From contig NC_081407.1 of the NCBI RefSeq assembly GCF_030272615.1, positions 139,938,897 through 140,002,896 on the forward strand: a DNA stretch of 64,000 nucleotides, read 5' to 3'. Positions 11,262 to 22,641 of the stretch are shown piece after piece (position 1 is the first letter of the stretch; each line of letters begins with the position of its first letter). The position numbers and the translations under genes were made by a program. The DNA is from Cryptomeria japonica (lineage: Eukaryota > Streptophyta > Pinopsida > Cupressales > Cupressaceae). The notes below the pieces were generated by a model. It was not told where the DNA came from, did no database searches, and saw only the letters and a program-made list of their open reading frames with translations.

Positions 11262-12472
11262 TTTTAGGATAACTAGTGGACAACTGAGAGGGGGGGTGAA
11301 TCAATTGTCAACAGATTATGTGAATTAAAACACTTAAAACCTTTTACCAAAATATAAGAAAATAGATCCCAGAATAATTGATAAAGCATTAAAGCATAAT
11401 TGAAAACCAAAGAATCAATACCATGCAACCATAACACATAACACCATGATTTGTAGGTGGAAAACCCGATAAAGGGAAAAACCATGGTGGGAAACCCTAC
11501 CCACAGTCAAATGATACTTCTACAGAAAGTATATGATTATAATAGGGTCCTGCACATGCAGGAAGGCACACTTCCTAGAGCACAATGCTCATCACAATGG
11601 AGTCTCACTAACTACAAAGAGGTCAACCACCTCAAAATATTTGGACAACAATCCAGCAAGAAGAACTTCCTATGATAGCATCAAACATGCCAGATTACAG
11701 TTTCGGTTAAGCTCAATACCGGAGGTCTAAAACCTCTTACATAAACCCAACTTGATCACCTATGATTGACCAAATCTTCTACACAAATGATTATTAGATT
11801 ATTCACTCCTTACCTATGATCTACAATGAGATCTTACAAATATTTATACAAGCCCTGGACCTAAACAATTGGGTCAACCACCCAAATGATAATTCAATAG
11901 ATTCATTACATAATCCTAAAATAAAATCATAAAACATGTTGATCTAAGGCCAAACAAACATCATCCAATAAATAAAACATCCTAGTAGCACATCAGAAGG
12001 ATCCACCAACACGTTTCACGAAACCGGTCCATAACCTAGATAGCACCGGACCTAAATTAGATCCACACATGCCAAAGAAATGAAACCAATCAGTCGAGGC
12101 ACAAACACAATCACCATAAGCATCCTGAATCCCTTCTATAAGTTGCACCAACACCACTTAGCATTACATCAAAGATCTTCAATAAAGCTCTGTCGGTGAA
12201 ACCCTTACTGGACCTACAAAGCAAACTTACTAGAACATAAGATAGCATCTGATCATCAAGTCAATACCAACTGATTGAAACATACTTTAGAAGCATATGA
12301 ACCATTCATACAAACTTATTTCATCATTCAGATCATATTGGTGACAATCAATTGATAATCTTTCCAATCCAATCCTTCTACCACAAGCCGATAAACAACC
12401 ATAACACCTAATGTTGACATCAATGATAAAACATCAATGCAACACATAATCAAATCCTTCATATTACCAACA
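11262..12472 (-). repeat. 5' LTR of Copia-A
   Basis: It aligns end to end with 5412-6622. On the minus strand a good TATA box, TGTATAAATATT, lies at 11841-11853. The inner terminal bases have mutated from TG to TT. Confidence 0.93.
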
Positions 12473-14132
12473 GAGGACAAGCAGATTCAAAGAACATGAG
12501 TATGCTCTTGAAATGGATTAGAAAACTAAATAATGAAAGAATGAAGATGATGAAAGATGGAATAAATGAATTGGAGCCTTTGAGATGGATGAACGAAATG
12601 AAGTGGATAGGATTTCTTGTTGTGTAGATATGGAGAGAAAACATAGTTTTTGATATTGCCACAGATTATCTACACCACTAATTATAGGAATTAGGATGTT
12701 TTGAATATCTGAGGTGTGGACTAGACTCTCAAACAATAGGTATCTCCGTGCACACAGGTTCGCAAACATTGATGATGATGTAAATGCGAGACTATAGGAT
12801 CGTACAAGAGAAACCATCAAACATGCTATACCACAAAAACAATGCCCCATTATACACCAACCAAGACATGTCAAGATATAGGATGATCAGGACAGCCCTG
12901 AACATGTACAGTTTTGGGACACAAGATAAAAAACAGAGCAAAAAGCTCAATCATGCAAACAACATGCACATGACCAATTGATAACTCTTGCCAAGAGTAG
13001 GAAATGGATTTGGTTAGGCTGATAGATATGGGAAGGATGCATTCCGATGGGTAGGGAGATGGATTTGGATAAACTGCCAAACATGGGAAGGATGCATCTC
13101 GATAGGAAGGGTACAGATAGATTGATAGATGCAAGAGACAAGATGGTGTGCAGGATCTCTAAGTGAGAGGATTGTTGCTTAGATTTGATTAAGACAGTAT
13201 GGATGGGTGTTTGAATTATGTGTGAGTCAGTATAAGCTCAGATAGATGGGAAAAGCTCAGTGTGATGGGGGTTATAAATGGATTGGATAAAATGGGAGGG
13301 GGATAAATGATTGAATAGGATTGGATGGGATGGGGAATATGATATGATATGATGGGATTGGTTTGTGGATATAAGATAAATGGAGGGGGACCAATGACAA
13401 GATCAAGACCAAAGGTAGGAATGAGGGATGAATTTGGATAAGATGAGGGATATGACATGGAGGATATGGATAGGATAGTCAAGAATAAAGATAGGAAAGG
13501 AGGATGGACTTATAAAGGATGAGGATAGAGGATAATGGATATGGATAATGCAGATGACAGGATAACATGGAGGAAGCTTGCCCCCAAGTGTAGAGTGCAA
13601 GAAGATAGGGGGACTACACATGATGCTTGTTTCAGGAATCTAGTTTCATGGATAGTATATATGCTATAATAGATTGAGAAGGATAAGAGGTGCGAGATGA
13701 ACTAGGATTGACTTGGTAAATGGGCTGGGATGGGAGACATGGATAGGTGAAGGATAATTTTGAGGGATGTATGAGATAGATGTGGATGGTTGATAGGGTG
13801 ATCCATGAACTTCCATGAGCATTTTCTCCTACCAAGCTTTGAAGTTTGGATGTGGATTTTGGGTAGCCATGTGACCTCAAAATGCTGAGAATGGGGGGAT
13901 AAGTTGGGATTAGATAGACTTGATTGAAAAAAAGTAATGAGATGATGTTAGATGAAGATGAGGACTAGGACTTAGCAACTTTAGATTGGACTGATGGATT
14001 GATTTGATTTGATTTGGTTTGCTTGGATCGAGTTGAATTTGATTAGATTGGATTGGTCCTTGGGTTAAGACAAGATTGATTTGGATTAAAATGAAACCTT
14101 AGCCCTTGGATTAGGACCTTAAGTGAGGTGTT

Positions 14133-14670
14133 AAAGGATCCAAATGATTAAACCTTCTTCTACTTAGGGTGGACTTGTGTGCCTAAGCAAAATAGGGCAA
14201 AAGGATCCAAATGATTAAGCCTTCTTCTACTTAGGGTGGACTTGCGTGCCTAAGAAAAATAGGGTAAAGGATCTAAATGATTAAGCCTTCTTCTACTTAG
14301 GGTGGACTTACATGACTAAGAAAAATAGGGCAAATGATCCAAATGATTAAGCCTTATTCTACATAGGGTGGACTTGCGTGCCTAAGAAAAATAAGGCAAA
14401 GGATACAAATGATTAAGCCTTCTTCTACTTAGGGTGGACCTGCGTGCCTAAGCAAAATTGGGCAAAGGATCCAAATGCTTAAGCCTTCTTCTGCTTAGGG
14501 TGGACTTGTGTGCCTAAGAAAAATAGGGCAAAAGGATCCAAATGATTAAGCCTTCTTCTACTTAGGGTGGACTTGCGTGCCTAAGCAAAATAGGGAAAAG
14601 GATCCAAATGATTAAGCCTTCTTCTACTTAGGGTGGACTTACATGCCTAAGTAAAATAGGGAAAAAGGAT
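14133..14670. repeat. Minisatellite, about 8 copies of a 66-bp unit, each with a small hairpin
   Basis: The unit begins AAGGATCCAAATGATTAAGC, continues through CTTCTTCTACTTAGGGTGGA and ends in AAAAATAGGGCA. Starts fall near 14133, 14199, 14266, 14332, 14398, 14464, 14531 and 14598. Within each unit CTTAGG and CCTAAG can pair as a 6-bp stem around a loop of about 13 bases. Copies differ by scattered substitutions and one-base indels. Confidence 0.95.
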
Positions 14671-15459
14671 TTAGGGTTTTGATCAACCCAAATGATTAAG
14701 AAAAGGTACTTGGGGGAGATTCTTTCCCAATCACAAAAAGCCAATTGATGATTGATTATAGTTAAAGGTCTAAATCAAACTTTCACAAAGTATCGACTTT
14801 GGATTAGGACTGGTGATTGATGATTAGATTAAAGGCATATTGATTGATTGATTGGGATTTTTAGAGATTTGATTAGGTTGATGTGCTAAGTCCTTGAGGA
14901 TGGAATGATTGTGGAAGAATGGATTGATGGTATGAAGAGGAAGGGGAAGGTTATCCCAGATTGGATTAATGATAAAATAGAGATATTCGTTGGGAATTGA
15001 TGATTGTTTAGATAGATGAAAATGGATTAGGGATTTGATATGGATGATGATGAGGGAAATAGGGGTTTGATAATGACAAGGTGGAATTTGAAGGGGTAGT
15101 GTTTTATACTAATTCTACTCTTGGGAACAAGACATAGAAAACACATTAGCCATTGACGCAAATAGAGACTTCAAGCACAACATCCTATCCTAGGAAGTCG
15201 GCTAAGGAGGAAATTATTTGCTTGCTAACTCAGGTAAACACCTAATAGCTAATTTGAATATGACAGTTGAGTCTCACACAATGGATCCTCAACGCCGTAT
15301 TAGCCGACTCCAAACGCTAATGGGGGCATGATATGGCAAGTCTCTTAGGGGAGTTACTATATCCCTTGCACAAAGATTATCCACCTTTTGGAGGTGAACC
15401 AGGTAGCTTCTATTATTAGAGTTCTTAGTAAGGTTTTTTTGTTTGAAGACTATCCTTTG

Positions 15460-15566
15460 TAGTCACGCAAGTGCGATTGAGGCCTATATCCCAACAAAGT
15501 ACCAATCATAATAGTAGTCACGCAAGCATGATTTAGACCTCAAGGGCCCTACAAAGTACTTGGTAT
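15460..15566. repeat. Imperfect 55-bp tandem duplication in G2
   Basis: Two copies each start TAGTCACGCAAG (15460 and 15515) and contain ACAAAGTAC near their ends. Confidence 0.7.
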
Positions 15567-16033
15567 GAGAGTAAACTCAGATAGCTCCATCCTCTGAGAT
15601 TTTCATCTCAAAAGGTGATTTGATTATAGTGAGTTGGAATGCTCGGGTTCAGCCATACTCACTTGGGTCATTCCCCTCTCACCAATGCATGTACGAAGTG
15701 TCAGTCAAATCAGGAAGGAAGGCCCTCAAAAGGTAAAAATATGTAATCGAAATAAAATAGGACGTGGAATACATGATGTTCTTTAAGCTTTAGAAAATCA
15801 AAATGTGCAACTATTCTAAAAGAGACAAACACTTGTAAAATTTTAAGCCCAAAAGTAAGTGTTTGCTAATCTAAAATACATGAAAAACATCTAAACTAGC
15901 GGAAAGAAACATGTCTTCGTCAAACGTGTTGCAAAAAACATGAGTTAGTAGTCTCAGTTTCTGATCTTGGGAAAATGGTGTAGACCTACAAAACTTAAAA
16001 ATTGATCAGTAACTAAATCCTAAGGGATACAAC

Positions 16034-16640
16034 GTAGGCGTTATTCCACAGGTGGACGCACCACAACACCTGCGCAGGCATTGATCAGCTTGCGCATGCA
16101 CTGAAGTAAGTCCGCCGCCTACAAAAACTAATCAGAAAGCAAGAAAAAAAGAATGAATTTAAATTCAAAAATTATACCTGATCGGATGCGCTGAGGCAAA
16201 AGCAGACACGTTGATGCGCATGCGTATGTGTTAAAACAAGAAATTTAAAATAAATAAAAAAAGTTAGTGGGAAAAGCAAAATTTAAAATTTCAAAACGAG
16301 CCGGTTAACAGGGTTTCAAAATTGCGCTGGAACCAGGGCGCATACGTCGAACTGCCTGCGCACGTGTTGATTGCGCAATTAGCCAAAAAATCCAAGTATC
16401 AATCTAAATAGAATTATAAGCTACAATTTATTTATTTTTAATTTTAGTTGATTTTTTTTATTTTAACTAATTAGGAGCAGAAAATAAAAAGAAAGAAACC
16501 TAAAATATGTAATGGGGTAAATCATGAACATCGGACGTGCTGAAGTCCAAACACTTGCGTTGATCGACAAACCTGCAAAAATGGCGGGTTAGTAAAATTA
16601 AAATTTGAAATAGATGCGGTGAAGCGCCTACGCATGCGCC
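16034..16640. repeat. Island of TGCGCA palindromes in the G2 leader
   Basis: Exact TGCGCA lies at 16071, 16091, 16225, 16357 and 16372. Near matches lie at 16197 and 16323 (TGCGCT), 16337 (GGCGCA), 16231 (TGCGTA) and 16635 (TGCGCC). CpG is otherwise scarce nearby. Spacing is about 20 bases at the left end (16055, 16071, 16091, 16111) and irregular after that. The island takes the same place relative to the LTR as the AGCGCT array of G1. Confidence 0.7.
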
Positions 16641-16737
16641 GAAGCAGAAGCACACGCCCTGGTTTGCAGACTCTCACGCTGATTCGGAACCTGCGACTAA
16701 AAATGGTGAAAAACCTGCAAAAAAAGTTAAATTTTTG

Positions 16738-16755
16738 GAACGTGGGTCCCACCGT
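16738..16755 (-). other. Possible decayed primer-binding site of G2
   Basis: The plus strand reads GGAACGTGGGTCCCACCG. Its GGGTCCCACC could be a damaged form of the tRNA 3' end GGGTTCACCA seen in G1. It is split from the LTR at 23428 by element B. This is a guess from position. Confidence 0.3.
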
Positions 16756-16757
16756 GT

Positions 16758-17538
16758 TGTTGGCATTGCACACTCCAATGAGAAATTGTAGGTGATTGAA
16801 GGTATTTTCATTGATGGCAACCTTGCAATCCTATGGCACCGGTACCGACAGACTCTACACCGACAGATAGTTTACCGACAGCGGCAAAGATGATTACCGG
16901 CACCCCAGCCGACAGGATTTTGAATATTGCATTTTATATTTAATTGTAATATCTTTTTGTAAGCCAACAAGGCGTATTGTAATAAGACTCATATATAAGT
17001 ATGAGATCTTGTAAATCTTTTTTGATTCGGACATGGTTAGATTATTGCAGAAGTAATATGTGAATATTAAGGCAGATTTTGGAGTAAGGTTTATGGTTAT
17101 TGTGTGAGCTTAAACCGGTACTGAACCTGGCATAGCAGATGATGAACCGAAGCAGTACATTGTATTGGATTTGCATAATCCATTTTGTAAGTCGGTGAGA
17201 CTTCCCTTTTGTATTTAAGCAGTGAGCTTTAGGCAATTGGCCTTCATGCATGTGCAGGCCCCTATTGTAAGTAATATTCATTTATTGGCCAGTGAGTGAA
17301 TATTGTGGGTCACAAATCCCATTGAGGTTTTTCCCACACCGGGTTTCCTCATTAAAAATCTTGTGTTATGGTATGCTTTCTATGTTGTGCTTATTGTTCT
17401 TATTTATTGCATTAATTCTTGTTTACCACCACACTATTTTGGAATGCAATTTATTTAATAAGGTCAGAAAATCTGTTAACCGGCAAGATACTGATTCACC
17501 CCCCCCCCCCCCTCTCGGTATCTTTGGGAGTCCTAACA
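16758..17538 (+). repeat. 5' LTR of element B
   Basis: It is 781 bases with TG...CA ends. It has a TATA box (CATATATAAGT, 16990-17000) and, near the end, a run of about 14 C followed by TCTCGG (17500-17520). It differs from the 3' LTR at about one base in 15 over the first 130, nearly all transitions. Confidence 0.95.
16990..17000 (+). promoter_or_regulatory. TATA box of the element B LTR
   Basis: CATATATAAGT lies at a suitable U3/R position; the 3' LTR has CATATATAATT at 22874-22884. Confidence 0.55.
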
Positions 17539-17552
17539 ATTGGTTTCAGAGC
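17539..17552 (+). other. Primer-binding site of element B
   Basis: ATTGGTTTCAGAGC directly follows the LTR. It differs at one base from the plant tRNA-iMet complement TGGTATCAGAGC. Confidence 0.85.
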
Positions 17553-17609
17553 CTGGTCCTCTATTTTCAAAAGCCTAACAGCTTGAGGGAGATTTTGACA
17601 CCGGTACAG

Positions 17610-18672
17610 ATGGATAACTTGAGAAAGCAATTGAAAACAGCTCTTGTAGATTGTGATGCAGAAAAGTTGAAGAATATCAAACTTGAAGATGATCTGAAGG
17701 CTGCACAGGAAATCATTCACGGATTTCAAGGAAATCTTACTATTGCTAGAAGCAAAAGAAGAGAACTTCATGAGAAGATATAGAATGATGATGATGAAAA
17801 AAAAACTCTTAATGATCTTGTAAGCAAGATGAAGCAAGAAAACATGACCTTGAGGAATGAGATGCAAGCTATGACTGAGATTTTGTAAAGATATTGAAGA
17901 CAAAAAGAAGAATAAAGATGACTTGGCTAGGAGAATCAATGATGTTGGAAATGAAAATCTAAGACTCAGTCATGAAAATAATATGTTGAAGACAAATTTG
18001 GCTCACTTGGAACATGATAAAACTAAACTCATGAGACAGAAAGATTTTTTGGAAAATGAGTTTGCTACTGCGAATCAACATAAGGAGAAATTCAAGAAAA
18101 GTTTAGAAGAACTTGATGATATGTTGAAAAATCAGAAACCTAATGGCGATACAAATGGACTTGGCTCTGAAGTTGGTGAAAGCTCTGGTACTGCAAACAA
18201 TCATGATCACAATAAACCGGTAAGACAACCTAATGCATACAAATTTAATGGGAAATGATTTAACCGTAACAAGTATGGTAATAGAGAAAATCAATGTAGA
18301 TCTAGAAACTATCAGAACACTAATGCACCCACCGGTCAATGTTCTAAATGCAACAAAATTGGTCATAATTCAAAAAATTGTAGAATGAATGTAAGATGCT
18401 ATGTTTGTGGAAGATTTGGACACTTATCTAATCAATGTTGAACACATACCAGCATAGGATATGGAAAAGCTATTCATAAAAATAATGTGACTTGTTATAC
18501 TTGTAACAAGATTAGACATATTGCAAAATTTTGTAGAAGTAAGGCATCACCGACAAATAACAAAGGACCCAGTTTGAAAGGTAAAGAAAAGGTTGAAGAG
18601 GTAAAGCAAGAATTTTCAAAACAATGGATTAAAAAGAGAGATCCGAATATTAATGAGACTATTCCTTCATGA
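17610..18672 (+). pseudogene. Element B ORF1: coiled-coil gag-like protein with three CCHC knuckles
   Basis: The start is ATG 17610-17612 (MDNLRKQLKTALVD), soon after the primer site. The first 200 residues or so are heptad-rich coiled coil (NLRKQLKTAL, LAHLEHDKTKLMRQKDFLEN). Three CCHC knuckles follow: CSKCNKIGHNSKNC, CYVCGRFGHLSNQC and CYTCNKIRHIAKFC, the last with Gly replaced by Arg. Stops lie at 17781 (TAG), 18256 (TGA) and 18439 (TGA), with one frameshift near 17880. All three stops can derive from CAG or CGA by C-to-T. It probably bound element RNA as gag does. It lacks the usual Copia gag N-terminus (FDGTNY), so it is not a simple deletion of a Copia gag. Confidence 0.85.
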
Positions 18673-19022
18673 TAAAACAGAGTATCACTCCACTGGTAGG
18701 ATATTCTTCATCTAACTAAAATAAACCTTTTTGGGGTATGGCAACTAATTGAAAATCATGCTAGTTTACCCTTGGTTGATGGTAAGAAGATGAAATGCTT
18801 CTTTGCCAGCAGATGAGTTAAGTTTTCACTTAACCGACAGGCATTTATTATGGTAGTTGAAGGAAATGACATTATAAAGCAAGTGTTTTTCACTTTTTTT
18901 CACTCAGCGAGCATTCAAATTTCTTAAGAGCGCGAAAAACTCGAGCGAAGGCATCCACAGCGAGAAGTGAGGCAAAATCTATCAAGCATTCAAACCTAAA
19001 GGCAAATTAAGGTATTTATCAA
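18673..19022 (+). other. ORF1-ORF2 spacer of element B
   Basis: These 350 non-coding bases include GCATTTATTATGGTAG (18839-18855 region), which recurs before ORF2 of B2. The last 120 bases are rich in GCG and GAGCG and look like a transcript leader. They may hold a promoter or splice signal for ORF2. Confidence 0.5.
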
Positions 19023-22000
19023 ATGGCTTCCTCTTCTGCACCTGAATTCATTGCAAACCCTACTGTAATTGAAGTGATTAAACACCCTAGGCCCGTATTT
19101 AAGATCATACCTGAAATAGCAAAGCAGGATGATACCCTAGGAGCATTTTCTAAAATACCCAAAGGAGTCGCTTATGTTGAAGACCCTAGGATATACATAC
19201 ATTGTCATATTGAGGAAGTTGGTGTTGATGAGATAATGAACATGTATAGGACTGTAATTTGTGATGAAAATGGTAATGTGAAACCAGAACACAAGATAAT
19301 TGAAACCCTAGGTTTTGTGGAAATACTTAGCATTCCTAATTTTCCTAGGGAAGTTGTAAGAATTGTGCTTAGCAGAGTTCATGGGGAATTCTTTTGACTT
19401 GACTCCATCCATAAGATTACAAGAGAAGCAATTAGGGTAGTGACTAGCTTACCTTCCACTGGTAGCAGGCCTGATAAAACTAAAAAGGTTCCAAACAACA
19501 CTGTGATGACCCTAACCGATGCAACCCATGACAACAGATCCTTGAGAGTAAATGATGTAAAGGATGATAATGTAAGATTCATTAGCATGATACTAGGATA
19601 CAAGACTACACATGCTAATAGATTAAAATTTGTTTCTAGTTTATGTATCAAGAGTGCTTGTGACATGGTGAACAACAACACTAAGATTGACATATGTGAA
19701 TGGCTAAAAGATGAATTGATTGACAACCTGAAGAAAATTAAGGGTGACAAGAAAGGCACATCCAGATTTGGTAACTTACTTGTATGTCTATTGCTATACA
19801 TCACTAAGGAAGTTCCCGGTATAGGTAGAAAAGAATTTGGTTTTGACATACCGGTTGAAAAACAACTCTTGGATATTTTTACCAACATGGGAGATGACAG
19901 GGAAAAGAACATAATTGAATACTTTCAGGCATTTAAGGCTAAAATGAAGATTAGGAAAAGACTTTCTCAAAGCATAGTTGACAAATATCAGAAGGAGATA
20001 TGCTTTGTTATAAAGAAGGATGAAATCAGGATGGAAGCAGTGGTTCCAAGAACAATTTGGGAAATGGGTTATGAGGCAGATGAAAACATAATAGAAACAT
20101 ATGCTCAAGCCCTCCTCGAAGCCCCTAGAGAACTTGAAGAAGAAGTATTTGGAAATGTTGAAACCATTGAAAGCAAAGTACAAACAATGAAACAAAGGAA
20201 GAGAAGAGAACAAACAATCAAAAAAGTAACTAAACAAGTAAAATAAATCAAGGAAGACTTGTTGAAAAAGACTGGTATCAAGGAAAGTGACCTGGAAGGG
20301 TTACAACCGGAAGCGCATCTTTCACCAGTTGGTACCTCCTCCGACAGTGAAATACCAATAGAGTTTCAGAGAGTAGAAAGAAAAAGGAAACCTTCACCGG
20401 TACCCGCTCCTACACCAAAGAGAACAAGAAGGAAACAACAGGCAATAAGACCCCCGACAAAGAAAATAACACCAAGGAAGAAGAAGGAAAAACAACTTAT
20501 CCCTCCACTTGATAATCTTCTAAATTAAATTACTGAAGAAGGAAACTTGTCCAATGTCAGCAAGTTGTATAATACTTTTACCAATGAAGAAAAGGAAAGC
20601 ATAGAAAACAGTGTCATTCTACACTTAGACATTTACAATAAATTTTTAATAGAAGTTGTAGATGATTTGCCAAGTGATTTGTATAGGAGACTAGATGCAA
20701 AGAGATTAGCAATTGTGGAATTAGATAAGAAGATAAAGGTAGAAAAATTACTTGCAATTCACCTAGTGAAATCATTAGAAGAAATTGATGAACTGATAAG
20801 TGAGGCTAACAGGACTGTATTTTCTACTGGTCACCGACATTTAGCTTTAATGACTGGCGGAATGAATGAAATATCCGAAGAGACAGCGAACAAATGGGAT
20901 ATCTTCTTTGTGGAAAAAGAAAAGCAAGAAGAACTTAAATGACCCAAAGCTTTCAGAGTCTATCAAAAGGATAAGGATAAAGGCAAAGGCAAGGTAGGTG
21001 GACCTACAAGCATAAAAGTAACTGGTAATTTGCCCCCACCTTCTTCTGATACTCCACCGGTTGAGACTATTGATACACCACCGGCTACTGATAATATTGA
21101 GTTGGAATCAACACATGAAGACACCAATCCTGATTCAGAGGTGTTATATACTATGAATATTGACACACAAGAGGTTAACATTGTGGTTGATAAGGAAACC
21201 GCTGAGAAGAAAGATGTGGCAATTGAGCCACCGACTGAGAATATTGTTGTAGAAACACATTTTGAGGATACAGTTGAAAATATTGAAATTGGGGTTGAGA
21301 CACAAACTGAACAATCACTTGATCCCCTAGCTTCTGGAATGGTGATTGATACCACTAGTGCACACATTGAAAAACCCACTGAGTCAGAGAAACTGACAGT
21401 AAATACTGAGACTTCATTAGAGAAACCGGCAGAAGAAAGCATAGTGAAACATACTGAGGTACATTTTGAGAAATACGTAGAGAAAAAGGTTGAGATAGAG
21501 ACAGTGCCATCGGCAATAGCTGAGAGACCCAAACCTTTGCTAGTTGAGATGCAGACATAAACTGACCTATCAGAGGTCAATATAAGCAAAGAGGTTACTA
21601 ACACCGGCAAAATGCAGATTGTTAAGGTAGTTGGACAAACATTTGGTTCTTCCATGACAGAATTCAGACCAGCTAGTGTAACAAAGGTATTATTGGATTC
21701 AACTGAGAAACTCCCAGAGTGTAATGCATTATCTTATAAGGCTATTGATGATACCATACCTATTCTGAAATTGATTGCACTCAAGTGCATTGTGAAAAAT
21801 AAAGATTCTTTAAGTCAATTAGACGCATTGTCTAAATATATCACTGGTAACACATTGACAGTTGAACAGATAAATGAGGAGACATTTAGAGAGAAAATGA
21901 ATAAGGAAAAAGAGAAATTCTTTGATGAGACAATAAAGAAGTGCACGGAACACATTGACACCCTCTTACCGACACTAGGAAAAACAATAATGGAATTCAA

Positions 22001-22430
22001 GGAGTTGTACAGAGACACATGTAAGACCGATATTTTGACAATGGATATAGACAAGGAGATCAGCACGGTACAAACATAAACAAATGATATAGCTAACAAT
22101 CTCATCGGTTCATCAAAACCCATATCATTTATAGAGCTGGGGATAGCAGGTTTTGAGGAAAAACTTGAAAATTTGGAAAAGAAAAAGGAAAGAATACAAT
22201 ACAAGGCAAAAGAGCTTAAATGTAGACCTAAACTTGACAACCTCATCTCTTTGAGGAAAGAGATATCAGAGGCAATTGTTCAAGGACTAAAGACACCAGA
22301 AGAGAAAATGCACATCCTCACTGATACAATACAAAGGACAGAAGCAACATTAAAAGACAGTGAAAGGTTCACTAATAGGTTAAATTTTGTACTAGCATAT
22401 CTATTTCAGATTGTAACCAACCGATTATAG
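19023..22430 (+). pseudogene. Element B ORF2: unassigned protein of about 1,135 codons
   Basis: One frame runs from ATG 19023 (MASSSAPEF) to TAG 22428-22430 without any frameshift. It is broken by six stops: TGA 19395, TAA 20244, TAA 20526, TGA 20940, TAA 21558 and TAA 22077. Layout: an N-terminal helical domain of about 400 residues with FGNLLVCLLLYITKEVPGIG and the word MGYEA; a basic patch with PTPKRTRRKQQ and RKKKEK (NLS-like, near residues 460-490); a second helical block (FTNEEKESIEN onward); an acidic Thr/Glu-rich linker (about 21030-21560); and a C-terminal coiled coil (KLENLEKKKERIQYKAKELK). ORF2 of B2 has the same order and clear local similarity. I recognise no enzyme motif. It is not a Copia pol gene; a captured host gene or a helper protein are possible. 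Confidence 0.8.
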
Positions 22431-22641
22431 GGATCCAGCTGAGAACTACACTCAGTTGACATTTTTGAAAACCTTTGTCATTGATGTCAAAGGGGGAGTA
22501 GTTGGGATGAGAAAAATAATGACAAAAGAGATCATCTGCTCAGGGGGAGCACACAATTTTGACAAAAAAATTGGACTTCAATTTTGGATACATTTTTGGA
22601 TTTTTCTCATGGGTGTTGCCATCAATGCCAAAGGGGGAGAT
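22431..22641 (+). other. Element B 3' untranslated region with polypurine tracts
   Basis: The terminal tract AAGGGGGAGAT (22631-22641) abuts the 3' LTR. An additional tract, GTCAAAGGGGGAGTAG, lies at 22486-22501 and a weaker CAGGGGGAGCAC near 22540. Confidence 0.8.

Larger units (their letters stand above)
5412..12472 (-). mobile_element. Complete Ty1/copia retrotransposon Copia-A (degenerate), target duplication GAGGA
   Basis: Two 1,211-base LTRs (5412-6622 and 11262-12472) flank a minus-strand gag-protease-integrase-reverse transcriptase-RNase H body, the Copia gene order. The 5-base duplication GAGGA is exact at 5407-5411 and 12473-12477. The primer site matches the 3' end of tRNA-iMet, and the polypurine tract lies directly next to the 3' LTR. 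The LTRs have clearly diverged (about nine in ten bases alike over the first 165, mostly transitions) and the coding region is inactivated, so the insertion is old. It landed in G2. Confidence 0.95.
12478..16757 (-). mobile_element. Internal leader-like part of Gypsy-type element G2
   Basis: This non-coding stretch of 4.3 kb lies between Copia-A and element B. The parts 12500-13900 are strongly biased to GGAT and GATGG words on the plus strand; the Ser/Pro-rich minus-strand ORFs there are products of that bias. A 66-bp minisatellite (14133-14670), a 55-bp duplication and a TGCGCA-rich island follow towards 16.7 kb. The order leader, palindrome array, LTR mirrors G1, so I read it as the minus-strand leader of a second Gypsy-like element. 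No gag was found in it. Confidence 0.5.

Noticed and set aside
12518-13880. Several minus-strand ORFs of 65-118 codons rich in Ser, Pro and Ile
   Set aside because: They follow from the GGAT-rich composition, overlap one another in different frames and have no domain.
14133-14670. CRISPR array
   Set aside because: Repeats are directly adjacent without unique spacers and lie inside a plant retroelement; it is a minisatellite.
20963-21655. 230-codon minus-strand ORF
   Set aside because: It is the antisense reading of the Thr/Glu-rich linker of ORF2, giving Ser/Val/Thr runs.
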